Below are positions 1 to 13,575 of a stretch of 64,000 nucleotides of DNA, piece after piece. The translations under genes and the position numbers were made by a program. The notes beneath the pieces are model-generated. The model did not search any database and was not told where the DNA came from. It was given only the letters and a program-made list of their open reading frames with translations. Each line of letters begins with the position of its first letter. Position 1 is the first letter of the stretch. The stretch is from Stenotrophomonas nematodicola (GTDB lineage Bacteria; Pseudomonadota; Gammaproteobacteria; Xanthomonadales; Xanthomonadaceae). The stretch lies in NCBI RefSeq assembly GCF_009467805.1, contig NZ_WIAY01000002.1:62001-126000 (forward strand), read 5' to 3'.

Positions 1-2508
1 TTGCCGTCCTGCCCGGTGGATACGCCGCACCCGGTCCTGCTCGGCAGGGCCAAGCCGGCCATCGAGCAGCAGCTCGCTCATGCCCAGCACGCCGGTCAAC
101 GGGGTCCGCAGTTCGTGGCCCAGCGTTGCCAGATAGTCTGCCTTGGCCCGCCCCGCCCGTTCGTCGGCCGCCTGGCGACGCGTCGCAGCCGCCTCGCGGC
201 GCCGCTGCCGACACCGGCGCACGCCGCCGCCGGCCAGTGCCACAACCAGCACGGTGCCGCCGGCAGCCAGGCCGGCGCGGACGTCGGTGCGTTCCAGCGT
301 GGAGGGAGCCATGTCCACCTCCAGTACCTGCACGGCCGACCACGGCCCGCCGTCGCTGCGCGCCTGGTAGAGCACACGATGACGTCCCGATGCCAACGTC
401 GGAAACTCGCGGATGCCGGGCCGTCCGACGCTGATCCACCCGGCGCGCTGCCCTGCCATGCGGATGCGGTACTCGCGGCGGCGCCCGTCGCTGGCCAGCA
501 CGCGCACCTGCACCCGCAGATCGCGGTCGCCCGGCTGCAGCCGCACGGGCGAGACCGCCGGCAGCTCTGCCAGCACGCCGTGGCGACGCACCTGTACGCG
601 ATCCAGCACCGGTATCGGATCGGCGCGGGGTGCCTGCAGCGCCGCCACCTCCACCAGCACTGCCCCGCCGGCCGTGTCCAGTGGCAGCAGCAGATGGTGG
701 CCGGCGCGCAGTATCCGGCCGCTGCGCATTGCCGCAGCTGGCAGGCCATCGGCCGGCGTGAGCACGCGCGGCGCCGCCCCGTCGTGGCCCAGCCGCAGCA
801 GTCCGCGTGCCGTGGTTGCCCACAGTCCGCCACCGGCATCACGGGCCAATCCACGCACGGGACCTGCATCGGGGTCGAGCGGCCGTCGTGTCTCGGCGAT
901 GAGACGGCCGCCCTGCCAGCGGTAGCCGGTCACGGCCGAGCGCCCGGCCACCCACACCCGGCCCTGCGCATCCACATGCAAGGCCGTCACCGCCTCTCCG
1001 CCCACGCCCGGCACCGGCTCCAACCGCTGGCGTTCCGCCGCCCAGCGGTACACCCGCGTCGCCGACGCCACCCAGAGTGCGCCGTCGGCCCCGCATTGCA
1101 TCGCTGCCGCATCCACTGCTGCCGGCAAGCCTGCCGCGCTGCGCGACCAGCGACCGCGCAGGCGTCCCCGTCGATCGCGCTGCTGCAGCCAATCGCCGTC
1201 CAGGTGCCAGAGCTCCCCGGTTCCGCAACTGCGAAGCACCCGCTCGGCGCCCTGCGGCTGGACCGGCACCGTCCAGCGACGCACTGCGCGGCTGCGCGGG
1301 TCCCAGCGGGTCAACCGGCCCGGCCCCGCCATCCACACCTGGCCGTGGCTGTCTTCAACAACGGCACGCCGGCCTGCCCCGCGTGGAGTCGCATCACGCA
1401 CCACCCGGCGGGAGCGCGGCGCGGCCGTCGCGTCGATCCAGTGCAGCCCACCGTCGGTGCCTGCCCACCATGCGCCGCCGTCCCGTCCACTGGTCCATGC
1501 CGCCGGCAGTGCCGCGTCCTGGCCCGGCGCACCCGCGATGGTGCGGAACGCACGCCAGTCCGGCCGCAGCCGCCAGACCCCCAACTGGGCGGCAAGCAGC
1601 CACACGCCGCCATCGCGATCCTCGTGCATGCCCACGATACGGGGGCGTGTCCGTCCGTCCGACGCCGTCAGCGCCACCTCGCGCCGCACGCCGGTCTGCG
1701 GATCTTCGCGCCACACGTGCGGGCCCTGCGCAAGCCAGCGCGCGCCATCGCGCGTGACACCGAGCAGGCGCAGGCCCGGCACGGACGCAGACGCGGCGAC
1801 TGCCTCCGTCGCGGTGCGTCGCTGCACACCGCCGGCGTCGCCGACCCACATGTGCGCACCCGCCGGGGCCAACGCATGGACTGCCCGGTCCGCTGCGCGG
1901 GTGGGCAGAAAGGCCTCCCCGCGCCAGCGTGCCAGGCCCCCTGCAGTGCCGATCCACACGGTGCCATCCGCACCGCGCGCAAGGGCACGCACGCGGGGAG
2001 ACGGCAATCCTGCCCCTGCCGGACCCGGCAGGAAGCGCTGCAGCCGCCCGTCGGCAGTGCGTCGATACAGACCGGCATCGCGCGTGCCGAACCAGAGCGA
2101 ACCGTCTGGCAGGGGCAGCAGCGTGGTGATCGCACTGGCGGCCAGCGCGCGCGCGCCCTCCACGCGACGCAGGTGGCGGCCGTCTGCGGAAAGATGCAGC
2201 AGATGGCCGCTGGCCGTGCCGGCCCACAGCTGGTCCTGCGCATCCAGCGCCACGCTGGTGATGTCGTTGTCGGGCAGCCCCTGTTCAATGCGCCACAGCC
2301 GGAAGCGCCGTCCATCGTGGCGCGCCAGTCCATCGGAGGTTGCAAACCAGCGGTAGCCCTGCCGATCCTCCACGATCTGGTAGACACGGTCCGATGGCAG
2401 TCCCTGACGCATGGAAACCTGTACCGCATCGGGCGTGTGAGCCCACGCGCCCGGCACGACCAGGTGCCCCCAGAGCAGGACAAGGCACAGCCGCACCAGG
2501 CCCTTCAT
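1..2508 (-). CDS. Hybrid sensor histidine kinase with periplasmic reg_prop beta-propeller (partial, C-terminus beyond window)
   Basis: Read directly from the minus strand: an open frame starts at an ATG at 2508 and stays open to base 1 (836 codons). It begins with a signal peptide (MKGLVRLCLVLLWGHL...). Repeated reg_prop blades follow, each with a W-x-G-T or W-F-G-T type core, for example DGSLWFGTRDAGLYR. Then come a Y_Y_Y-like segment, one membrane helix (TVLVVALAGG) and an intact HisKA H-box, LGHELRTPLTGVLGM, with His at about residue 798. The ATP-binding domain and any receiver lie outside the window. The family senses periplasmic, often carbohydrate-related, signals and phosphorelays to a response regulator; the ligand here is unknown. 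Its ATG overlaps the TGA of the upstream kinase by one base (TGATG), which suggests translational coupling. Confidence 0.85.
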   Translation of the reverse strand, partial: MKGLVRLCLVLLWGHLVVPGAWAHTPDAVQVSMRQGLPSDRVYQIVEDRQGYRWFATSDGLARHDGRRFRLWRIEQGLPDNDITSVALDAQDQLWAGTASGHLLHLSADGRHLRRVEGARALAASAITTLLPLPDGSLWFGTRDAGLYRRTADGRLQRFLPGPAGAGLPSPRVRALARGADGTVWIGTAGGLARWRGEAFLPTRAADRAVHALAPAGAHMWVGDAGGVQRRTATEAVAASASVPGLRLLGVTRDGARWLAQGPHVWREDPQTGVRREVALTASDGRTRPRIVGMHEDRDGGVWLLAAQLGVWRLRPDWRAFRTIAGAPGQDAALPAAWTSGRDGGAWWAGTDGGLHWIDATAAPRSRRVVRDATPRGAGRRAVVEDSHGQVWMAGPGRLTRWDPRSRAVRRWTVPVQPQGAERVLRSCGTGELWHLDGDWLQQRDRRGRLRGRWSRSAAGLPAAVDAAAMQCGADGALWVASATRVYRWAAERQRLEPVPGVGGEAVTALHVDAQGRVWVAGRSAVTGYRWQGGRLIAETRRPLDPDAGPVRGLARDAGGGLWATTARGLLRLGHDGAAPRVLTPADGLPAAAMRSGRILRAGHHLLLPLDTAGGAVLVEVAALQAPRADPIPVLDRVQVRRHGVLAELPAVSPVRLQPGDRDLRVQVRVLASDGRRREYRIRMAGQRAGWISVGRPGIREFPTLASGRHRVLYQARSDGGPWSAVQVLEVDMAPSTLERTDVRAGLAAGGTVLVVALAGGGVRRCRQRRREAAATRRQAADERAGRAKADYLATLGHELRTPLTGVLGMSELLLDGRLGPAEQDRVRRIHRAGRQ

Positions 2509-5500
2509 CACCGGTCCACGCACTGCTGCAACGCCTTGGCCAGATGCCTTGCGGTCACAGGCAGCCGCAGGAAGGCGGCGTAGCCACCCGCCTCCGCCAG
2601 GCGCGCCGCCTGCGGGGCGCTGCAGGCGCTCAATGCCAGGCGGGGGACGCCGGGCCATTGCGTGGCCAGCCGCAGGCCGACGCTGCCGGCGGCGTCGCCG
2701 AGCGCCGGGTCGACCACGATGACGTCCCATGCCGGCGCGGCCCTCGGCCGCTCCGGCGCCCGGCCGTCGACGACCTGCACGTGATGGCCAAGGTGCCGCA
2801 GCAAGGCGGCAATCACGTCGGCGACGGCTGGCGCCACCACCAGCAGCCGCAGCGCGCGTGCGTGCCGCTGCGCGGGCTGCCCGACATCGCCGGCGTCGGC
2901 AGGCATGCGGACCGGCGGCATGGGCAGTTGCAGGGTGAAGCAGCTCCCCTCCCCGACCACGCTCGCCAGCGTGATGTCGCCCCCCATCGCCTGGGCCAGC
3001 TGCCGCGAGATCGCCAGACCCAGGCCGGTCCCCCCGTGGCGCGCCGCCGTGCGCTCCCCGTCGGCCTGCTCGAAGCGCTGGAAGATGCGTCGCTGCTGCA
3101 CCGGGTCCAGACCCGGACCCGTATCGATCACGCGCAGGCACACACCGTCCGCAGTGCCGGTGTACGCCGCCTCCAGCACCACCTGCCCACGCGCCGTGAA
3201 CTTCAACGCGTTGCCAAGCAGATTGAGCAGGATCTGACGCAGGCGTGCGGGATCGCCGAGGAAAGCGCGGCGGGCTGCCGGGTCCACCTGCCAGCGCAGC
3301 GACACGCCGCGCGCCTGCGCCACCGGTTGCAGCAGGGCCTGCAGATCGTCCAGCAGCGCGGGCAGATCGAACGCCACGCACTGCAGGTGCGGGGTTCCGG
3401 CCTCCACCTGCGCGACATCCAGCGCGTCGTCCATCAGCTGCATCAGGTGTTCACCGGCGCGATGCAGGCTGCGCACCTGGTCGCGCTGCGCATCGGTCAG
3501 CGGCGCGTGCTGCAGCGCGTCGCTCCAGCCGAGCACCGCACTCATCGGCACCCGCACATCCCGGCCCAACCGCAGCAGCATGTCGGTGCGCGCCCGCGAT
3601 GCCTGCGCCGCCCGTTGCCGCTGTTCCTCGCCATGCCGCGCGCGCAGCCGCCGCCGAGCATGGCGGCGGTACGCACGTATGCCGAGCACGGTGGCCGCGC
3701 CAAGCACCGCGGCGATGGCCAGCCGCCCGCGCATTGCCTGCCCGGCGCCGGGGGCGACGTCCAGCACAAGGGAGGTGTGCGACGCGGCACGCCCGTCATC
3801 TGGCAGCGCCTGCACGTCGAGGACATGCCGGCCCGGCGGAAGCCGCGCGAACATGCGCTGGCCGAGGTGACCGGTATCCACGCTGTCGTTGCCCGCGCCA
3901 CGCAGTGCGAAACGGTAGCGCACGCGCATGGGATCGGCATTGCCGGCCAGGCGCACGGCAACCCGTACGTTGCGGTCACTTGCGCGCAACCGCACGGTGC
4001 CGGCCACCGGCAACGGGACCATTGCGTGCCCCCGGTGCACGCTGACCGCGTCGATGTGCAGCCCGCGCCGTCGTGACGGATCGCGCAGACGGGCCGGATC
4101 GAACAGCAGCACGCCGCCTTCGCGCACGGCCGCCACCAGCGTGCCATCGGACAGCGTGCGCAGGCGCTGGGGCATGACCTGCTGCACCGGCACGCCGTCG
4201 CCCGTGTCGAACAGGCGGATCCGCCCGGTATCCGGATCGGCACGCACCAAGCCCCGCGCGCTGCCGCTCCACGCCCTTCCTGCCCCGTCCACGGCCAGCG
4301 CCTGCGCGTCCAGCTGCGGATACCCCTGAGCCGCATCGAAGCGCTGCGTCGGGTGCAGCCGCTGGCCATCCCAGCGGTAGCGCTGCAACGCGCCGGGACC
4401 GCTGGTCCACAGATGCCCGTGCGCATCCTCGGCCAACGCCGAGACACGGCCTGATAGACCGCCGGACACACGTGTGAAGCGCTCCTGCGCCGGCAGCCAG
4501 CGACGCAGCCCGCCGCGGTCGCCCGCCCACAGGGTGCCATCGCGCGCGCACAGCAGCGGGACCGCCGACGCCGGCGGCATCCAACCCAGCGCCGCCGGCG
4601 TGCCTCGCAGCCGCACCACACCGTCCGCATCGCGGCGCTGCACGTGGTCGTTGGCGACGATCCACACCGCGCCATCGCGGCACACCGTTACCGCCAGCGG
4701 CCCCGTCCCGGCGTCGACCGGCAATGACCAGCGCCGCCAGTGCCGGTGTGAAGGGGAGTAGCGCAACAGCCGCGAGCCTGTCGCGATCCAGACCCTGCCC
4801 TGCGCATCCTCGGCCATGCCCAGCGTGCGTGCCTCGTCCAGCTCACCGGTGAACGGCACCGGGCGCCCCGCCATACCGGTACGCGGGTCGAGGAGCTGCA
4901 GGTTGCCGTGGCTGCCGGCCACCCAGATCCGGCCATCCTTCGACGCCGCCAGCGCGCCCGCGTACGGGTCGCGCAGGCCCGCGCCCGACGCCAGCGCGGT
5001 GAACTGCTGCCAGCGCGGCGGCAGGCGCCACAGCCGATGGTCGTCGCTGCGCAGCCACACGCCGCCGTTGCGGTCTTCCTGCATCTGCCGAATCACTGGC
5101 GCAGGCAGCCCTGGAGGGGATGGCAATGCAACCTGTCGCACCTCGGCGGCCTGCGTCAGCACCAGCCCATCAGCCTGCTGCCACCAGGTCTCGCCGGCGT
5201 CCCCCCGCAGCAGCGCGCGGGCGGCGGTCGCGTGGGTGCGCGTGGGCACGGCATCGGGATGGGCAAGATGGAAGGCGGCCCGTGCGGTGGTCACCCAGAC
5301 TCCGCCGCGCGGATCGGCGGTCAGACCCACCACCGGTGTGGACGGCCATGCCGCGACCGGTGTCAGCTGCGCCGAACGACCATAGGCCAACCCCTTCGCG
5401 GTCCCGACCCACATGCCCCCATCCCGATCACGCGCCAGTGCGGTGATCTGCGGCGACGGCAGGCCGCGCGCGCGTACCCAGCCGGCGGCATCGCGCCACA

Positions 5501-5987
5501 CGTAGGCCCCGTCGGAGGCACTGCCCACCCACAGGCCGAGTACGTCACTGGACAGATGATCGATCCGCAGCGGGCGCGCGGCGCCCGGCGCGCGCGGCGC
5601 GGGATGGCGGTCAACCCGTTCACGGTCGTCCGACCAGGCCATCAGCTGTCGCGAAGCGGTCAGGCCCCACAGTCGGCCGCGCGGATCGACATGCAACCGT
5701 ACCCACGCCGTCTCCGACATCCCGCGCGCTGTCGGCTGCAGCCGATAGCGGCGCCCGTCGAAGCGCAGTACTCCCAGCTCGGTGGCCAGCCACACGTCGC
5801 CGAGCGCGTCCTCCACCACGTCGCGCACCTCGCGGGCAGGCAAGCCGGTGGTCGCATCCTGCAGTTGCGGCACCGGGCGCATCCCCCCTTGTGCATCTCC
5901 CCGCAGGGGCCAGGCCAGCCAGGCCAGCATCAGCAGCAGGCGACATCCGTGGAGGAACGCGGTGGCCTCCGCAGCGCGGGCCGCCAC
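2508..5987 (-). CDS. Hybrid sensor kinase paralogue, reg_prop type, with degenerate phosphoacceptor (predicted pseudokinase)
   Basis: 1159 residues. Order: signal-like N-terminus (CRLLLMLAWLAWPL), about 12 reg_prop blades, Y_Y_Y-like domain (about 640-740), membrane helix (about 750-770), HisKA-like helix pair (about 795-860), HATPase (about 905-1020) and a C-terminal receiver. The HATPase boxes look intact (NLLGNALKFT, DTGPGLD, GGTGLGLAIS). The H-box reads LGRDVRVPM, with Arg809 where the His should be. The receiver has lost the acidic pair (LLVVAPA instead of LLVEDD) and the Lys (LRLPV instead of LRKPV), keeping one Asp (VVVDP). I infer that it cannot run a normal His-Asp relay and may act as an ATP-binding partner of its neighbours. 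The start is a GTG with only a weak Shine-Dalgarno; an in-frame ATG lies at residue 20. Confidence 0.85.
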   Translation of the reverse strand: MAARAAEATAFLHGCRLLLMLAWLAWPLRGDAQGGMRPVPQLQDATTGLPAREVRDVVEDALGDVWLATELGVLRFDGRRYRLQPTARGMSETAWVRLHVDPRGRLWGLTASRQLMAWSDDRERVDRHPAPRAPGAARPLRIDHLSSDVLGLWVGSASDGAYVWRDAAGWVRARGLPSPQITALARDRDGGMWVGTAKGLAYGRSAQLTPVAAWPSTPVVGLTADPRGGVWVTTARAAFHLAHPDAVPTRTHATAARALLRGDAGETWWQQADGLVLTQAAEVRQVALPSPPGLPAPVIRQMQEDRNGGVWLRSDDHRLWRLPPRWQQFTALASGAGLRDPYAGALAASKDGRIWVAGSHGNLQLLDPRTGMAGRPVPFTGELDEARTLGMAEDAQGRVWIATGSRLLRYSPSHRHWRRWSLPVDAGTGPLAVTVCRDGAVWIVANDHVQRRDADGVVRLRGTPAALGWMPPASAVPLLCARDGTLWAGDRGGLRRWLPAQERFTRVSGGLSGRVSALAEDAHGHLWTSGPGALQRYRWDGQRLHPTQRFDAAQGYPQLDAQALAVDGAGRAWSGSARGLVRADPDTGRIRLFDTGDGVPVQQVMPQRLRTLSDGTLVAAVREGGVLLFDPARLRDPSRRRGLHIDAVSVHRGHAMVPLPVAGTVRLRASDRNVRVAVRLAGNADPMRVRYRFALRGAGNDSVDTGHLGQRMFARLPPGRHVLDVQALPDDGRAASHTSLVLDVAPGAGQAMRGRLAIAAVLGAATVLGIRAYRRHARRRLRARHGEEQRQRAAQASRARTDMLLRLGRDVRVPMSAVLGWSDALQHAPLTDAQRDQVRSLHRAGEHLMQLMDDALDVAQVEAGTPHLQCVAFDLPALLDDLQALLQPVAQARGVSLRWQVDPAARRAFLGDPARLRQILLNLLGNALKFTARGQVVLEAAYTGTADGVCLRVIDTGPGLDPVQQRRIFQRFEQADGERTAARHGGTGLGLAISRQLAQAMGGDITLASVVGEGSCFTLQLPMPPVRMPADAGDVGQPAQRHARALRLLVVAPAVADVIAALLRHLGHHVQVVDGRAPERPRAAPAWDVIVVDPALGDAAGSVGLRLATQWPGVPRLALSACSAPQAARLAEAGGYAAFLRLPVTARHLAKALQQCVDR

Positions 5988-6139
5988 GGCCTAACGGGGA
6001 AGAAGGAGTGTCATCGCGTGCACGCTACGGGACCGGGAGCATCGCTACGCGCCTGCAGCCGACGTCAGTTCACGTTCCGAGCAATCAAGGTTCAGATCAC
6101 TTCCGCCGAATAGGCGCGCGCCATCAATCGATGCAGGAC

Positions 6140-9691
<3,552 letters not shown>

Positions 9692-9800
9692 TCCGATCTC
9701 CGTGTAGGCGCGGATTGTCGCATGGAACACGCTTTCTCCTGCGCCCGGCCCCCGCACGGAACCGGCGCCGGGCGCGTTCACACCGGCACCACGAACTGTT

Positions 9801-9824
9801 GCAGCCATGAGCCTGCATGGCTGC
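9801..9824. promoter_or_regulatory. Perfect inverted repeat, candidate operator between kinase and yceI
   Basis: GCAGCCATG, six bases, CATGGCTGC: nine-base arms match perfectly. It lies in the 179-bp divergent gap, 14 bases upstream of a TATGAT -10-like box at 9838-9843 that would serve the yceI operon. This is where a dimeric regulator would bind. No known regulator motif was recognised. Confidence 0.45.
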
Positions 9825-9870
9825 GCAGACCTGTGCGTATGATCGGCACAGATTCCGATGGAGCCCGGCC

Positions 9871-10554
9871 ATGTCCCTGCGCCTGACCCTTGCCCTGCTG
9901 CTGTTCTCCGCCCCCGGCCTGGCGCTTGCCGCCGACAGCTACCGCCTGGACCCGGTCCACACACGGGTGCTGTTTGCGATCGAACACGCCGGCTTCTCGC
10001 ATGCGCTGGGCACCATCTCCGGCAGCGAGGGCGTACTCGTGTTCGATCCGCGGGACTGGGCCGGGGCAACGCTCAACGTCAGCGTGCCGCTGCAGCGCCT
10101 GGACCTGGGCGACGACAAATGGAACAAGGCCACGCTGGCGCGCAGCCTGCTCGATGCCGAGCGCTTTCCCGAGGCCCGCTTCGTGTCCACGCGGGTCGAG
10201 CCGATCGACGCCACCCACGCCAACGTCATCGGCCAGCTGACTCTGCACGGGGTCAGCCGCGAAGTCACGCTGGCGGTCACGCTCAACGCACTCAAGCGCC
10301 ACCCGCTGCCGCCGTTCCGGCGCACCGCCGGTTTCTCGGCCACCGCCACGCTCAGCCGCAGCGCATTCGGCGTGGATGGCTGGCCGTCGATGATCGGCGA
10401 TGAGGTGCAGCTGCGCATCGAGGCCGAGGCGGTGCGCGACCGCACTGCCGCCGATCCGCAGGACACACCGTCCGTCCAGGATGCGGGAACTCCGCCGACC
10501 ACACCGCACTCCGATTCCCCATCCCCTCAGCCGGTCCAGGAGACCACGCCATGA
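9871..10554 (+). CDS. YceI family periplasmic protein, C-terminally extended
   Basis: 227 residues. The start at 9871 was chosen because a signal peptide ([20 protein letters not shown]) follows at once and cleavage before ADSYRLDP fits. The YceI lipocalin-like barrel follows, with the family pattern [21 protein letters not shown], a central [10 protein letters not shown] and a C-terminal [10 protein letters not shown]. YceI proteins bind isoprenoid-type lipids such as polyprenyl chains in the periplasm; the physiological ligand here is unknown. The last 40 residues are a Pro/Ser/Thr-rich tail with no recognised domain. The stop overlaps the start of the cytochrome b561 gene by four bases (ATGA), and a second yceI follows, so the three genes form an operon like E. 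coli yceJ-yceI. Confidence 0.9.
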   Translation: MSLRLTLALLLFSAPGLALAADSYRLDPVHTRVLFAIEHAGFSHALGTISGSEGVLVFDPRDWAGATLNVSVPLQRLDLGDDKWNKATLARSLLDAERFPEARFVSTRVEPIDATHANVIGQLTLHGVSREVTLAVTLNALKRHPLPPFRRTAGFSATATLSRSAFGVDGWPSMIGDEVQLRIEAEAVRDRTAADPQDTPSVQDAGTPPTTPHSDSPSPQPVQETTP

Positions 10555-11123
10555 CCGCCAAGAACACCGCTGCCCGCTGGGGCGGCGTCAGCATGACCCT
10601 GCACTGGTTGATCGCCGTGCTGATCCTCGCCCTGGGCATCGTCGGCCTGACGATGGGCGAGTTCCCGAAGACGCCGAAGTACTTCTGGATCTACACGATG
10701 CACAAGTCGATCGGCATTACCGTGCTGGCACTGGTGGTGGTCCGCCTGGGCTGGCGACTGTATGCCGGCGCGCCGGGGCCGGTGCCCGGCACACCGACCT
10801 GGCAGGAGCGCATCGCCTCGACCACCCATTGGCTGCTGTATGTGCTGATGTTCGCCATCCCGCTGTCGGGCTGGCTGTACGACTCGGCCAGTGGACTGCG
10901 CCCGTTCCGCTGGTTCGGCCTGGTCAACGTGCCCAAGCTCAGCGCGCCGGACGCGCAGGTCACCCAGATCTCCCATGCCATCCACGAGTGGGGCTTCTGG
11001 CTGCTGATCGCCGTGGTGTTGGCCCATGCCGGCGCCGCGCTTTACCACCATCTTTACCAACGCGATGCCACCCTTGCGCGCATGATGCCGCAGCGCTGGC
11101 TCGCCTCCCCCCAGAAGGATTGA
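10551..11123 (+). CDS. yceJ: Cytochrome b561 family protein
   Basis: 190 residues with four predicted membrane helices. It carries the His residues typical of the bacterial b561/YceJ family, in MTLHWLIAVL, YTMHKSIGI, STTHWLLYVL and a late HAIHEWGFW plus AHAGAALYHH. These should ligate two b-type haems in the inner membrane. The family moves electrons between quinol and periplasmic partners; the acceptor here is not evident. The start overlaps the yceI stop, with AGGAG about 8 bases upstream inside yceI. Sandwiched between two YceI proteins, it probably works with them. Confidence 0.9.
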   Translation: MTAKNTAARWGGVSMTLHWLIAVLILALGIVGLTMGEFPKTPKYFWIYTMHKSIGITVLALVVVRLGWRLYAGAPGPVPGTPTWQERIASTTHWLLYVLMFAIPLSGWLYDSASGLRPFRWFGLVNVPKLSAPDAQVTQISHAIHEWGFWLLIAVVLAHAGAALYHHLYQRDATLARMMPQRWLASPQKD

Positions 11124-11125
11124 GA

Positions 11126-11692
11126 ATGAACATCAAACTCACCACCCCCGCAGCGGTCGCCGCCGCCCTGGCCGGCCTGATGGCCGCCGCCCCGGCCCTT
11201 GCCGCCGAGTACGTGCAGGCGCCTGGCTCGGTCCTGGTGTTTGCCACCAAATACGACGGCGAAGTCTTCACCGGCAGCTTCCCGGGCTTCGACACCAGGC
11301 TCAGCTTCGATCCGGCCAAGCTGGACGGCTCGCACCTGGAAGTGACCATTCCGCTGGCCGGCGCCAAGAGCGGCAACAGCGACCGCGACTCCACGCTGCA
11401 GGGCGCCGACTTCTTCAACGTCGGCAAGTTCGCCCAGGCCAAGTACAGCGCCAGCAGGTTCCGCGCGCTGGGCAACAACCAGTTCGCCGCCGACGGCACG
11501 CTGGAACTGCGCGGCGTCAGCAAGCCGGTCACGCTGACCTTCACCTGGACCCCGGGCGCCCAGCCGGTACTCACCGGCAAGGCCACGGTCAAGCGCCTGG
11601 ACTTCGGCGTGGGCGGCGGCGACTGGGCCGACACCAAGACCATCCCCAACGAAACCGCGATCAGCACCAAGGTCGTCCTGAAAGCAAAGTAA
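11126..11692 (+). CDS. yceI: YceI family periplasmic protein, second copy
   Basis: 188 residues. The ATG at 11126 is 2 bases after the b561 stop and has AAGGA within the end of that gene. A clear signal peptide ends at APALAAEYVQ. The mature part is a standard-length YceI barrel: APGSVLVFATKYDGEVFTG near the start, then DGTLELRGVSKPVTLTF and KRLDFGVGGGDWADT near the end. This is a closer match to canonical YceI than the first gene of the operon. A strong GC hairpin (11747-11771) follows without a T-run. Confidence 0.92.
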   Translation: MNIKLTTPAAVAAALAGLMAAAPALAAEYVQAPGSVLVFATKYDGEVFTGSFPGFDTRLSFDPAKLDGSHLEVTIPLAGAKSGNSDRDSTLQGADFFNVGKFAQAKYSASRFRALGNNQFAADGTLELRGVSKPVTLTFTWTPGAQPVLTGKATVKRLDFGVGGGDWADTKTIPNETAISTKVVLKAK

Positions 11693-11746
11693 CGCGGGCG
11701 ACCGCGCCGGCCGGTGCCGGCCCCCGCCCCATCGATCGCCTGCAGG

Positions 11747-11771
11747 GCGCCGGCCACCAGCCGGCGCCCTA
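11747..11771. terminator. GC-rich hairpin between convergent yceI and glutaredoxin-like genes
   Basis: GGGCGCCGGC, loop CACCA, GCCGGCGCCC: a perfect ten-base stem between two convergent genes. There is no T-run on either side, so it may act as a bidirectional pause or mRNA-end structure rather than a classic intrinsic terminator. Confidence 0.5.
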
Positions 11772-11777
11772 GAGGCG

Positions 11778-11996
11778 TCAGCCCATCCAGGCCCGCAGCG
11801 CCGCCACATCGAACGGCCAGTCCAGCTCGCGGCCCTGCGCATCGCGCAGCACCGGCACGCGCAGCCCGTAACGGGCCTCCAGCGCCGCATCGTCGTCGAT
11901 GAACACACTGTCCAGATCGCCCACCCGGGCCTGCGCCAGCACCGCCAGGGCCTGGTCGCACAAGTGGCAGTCATCACGCTGGTACAAAGTAAACAC
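11778..11996 (-). CDS. Glutaredoxin-like thiol-disulfide protein (small, thioredoxin fold)
   Basis: 72 residues from a GTG at 11996 with AAGG about 10 bases upstream. The frame is open further upstream, but that part has no family similarity and overlaps the divergent serine dehydratase. The sequence begins FTLYQRDDCHLC, which gives a CHLC redox pair on the first strand and helix as in glutaredoxins. It ends with a cis-Pro loop in YGLRVPVLRD and a final Asp/Trp-rich helix. This is the short DUF836/glutaredoxin-like family; its substrate is unknown. The start codon is the least certain part. Confidence 0.75.
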   Translation of the reverse strand: MFTLYQRDDCHLCDQALAVLAQARVGDLDSVFIDDDAALEARYGLRVPVLRDAQGRELDWPFDVAALRAWMG

Positions 11997-12093
11997 CGGC
12001 CCACCCGCCTTGGAAAATGTTGCGCCGCAATCATGGCTGGCGCCCGCGACAGCATAGAATGGCGCTCCATCCGATACCCGCAGTTTGGCAATC

Positions 12094-13476
<1,383 letters not shown>

Positions 13477-13485
13477 TCCGCGGCC

Positions 13486-13502
13486 GCCGACCCACGGTCG
13501 GC
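13486..13502. repeat. REP-like palindrome after sdaA
   Basis: GCCGACC, loop CAC, GGTCGGC: a seven-base perfect stem nine bases after the sdaA stop. The core GCCGACC/GGTCGGC is shared with the palindromes at 23769, 36032 and 36204. It lacks the GTAG head. It may serve as a transcript end structure. Confidence 0.55.
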
Positions 13503-13575
13503 TGCACCGGTCATGGTGTCGCGGCACGTGCGCGGCACCTCCGGTAAAGTCCGGGTTCCCCTTCCGGAGACCGCC

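Noticed and set aside
1..2583. 860-codon plus-strand open frame at the left edge
   Set aside because: The minus strand encodes a signal peptide, reg_prop blades and a HisKA box in one continuous frame, so this is a shadow.
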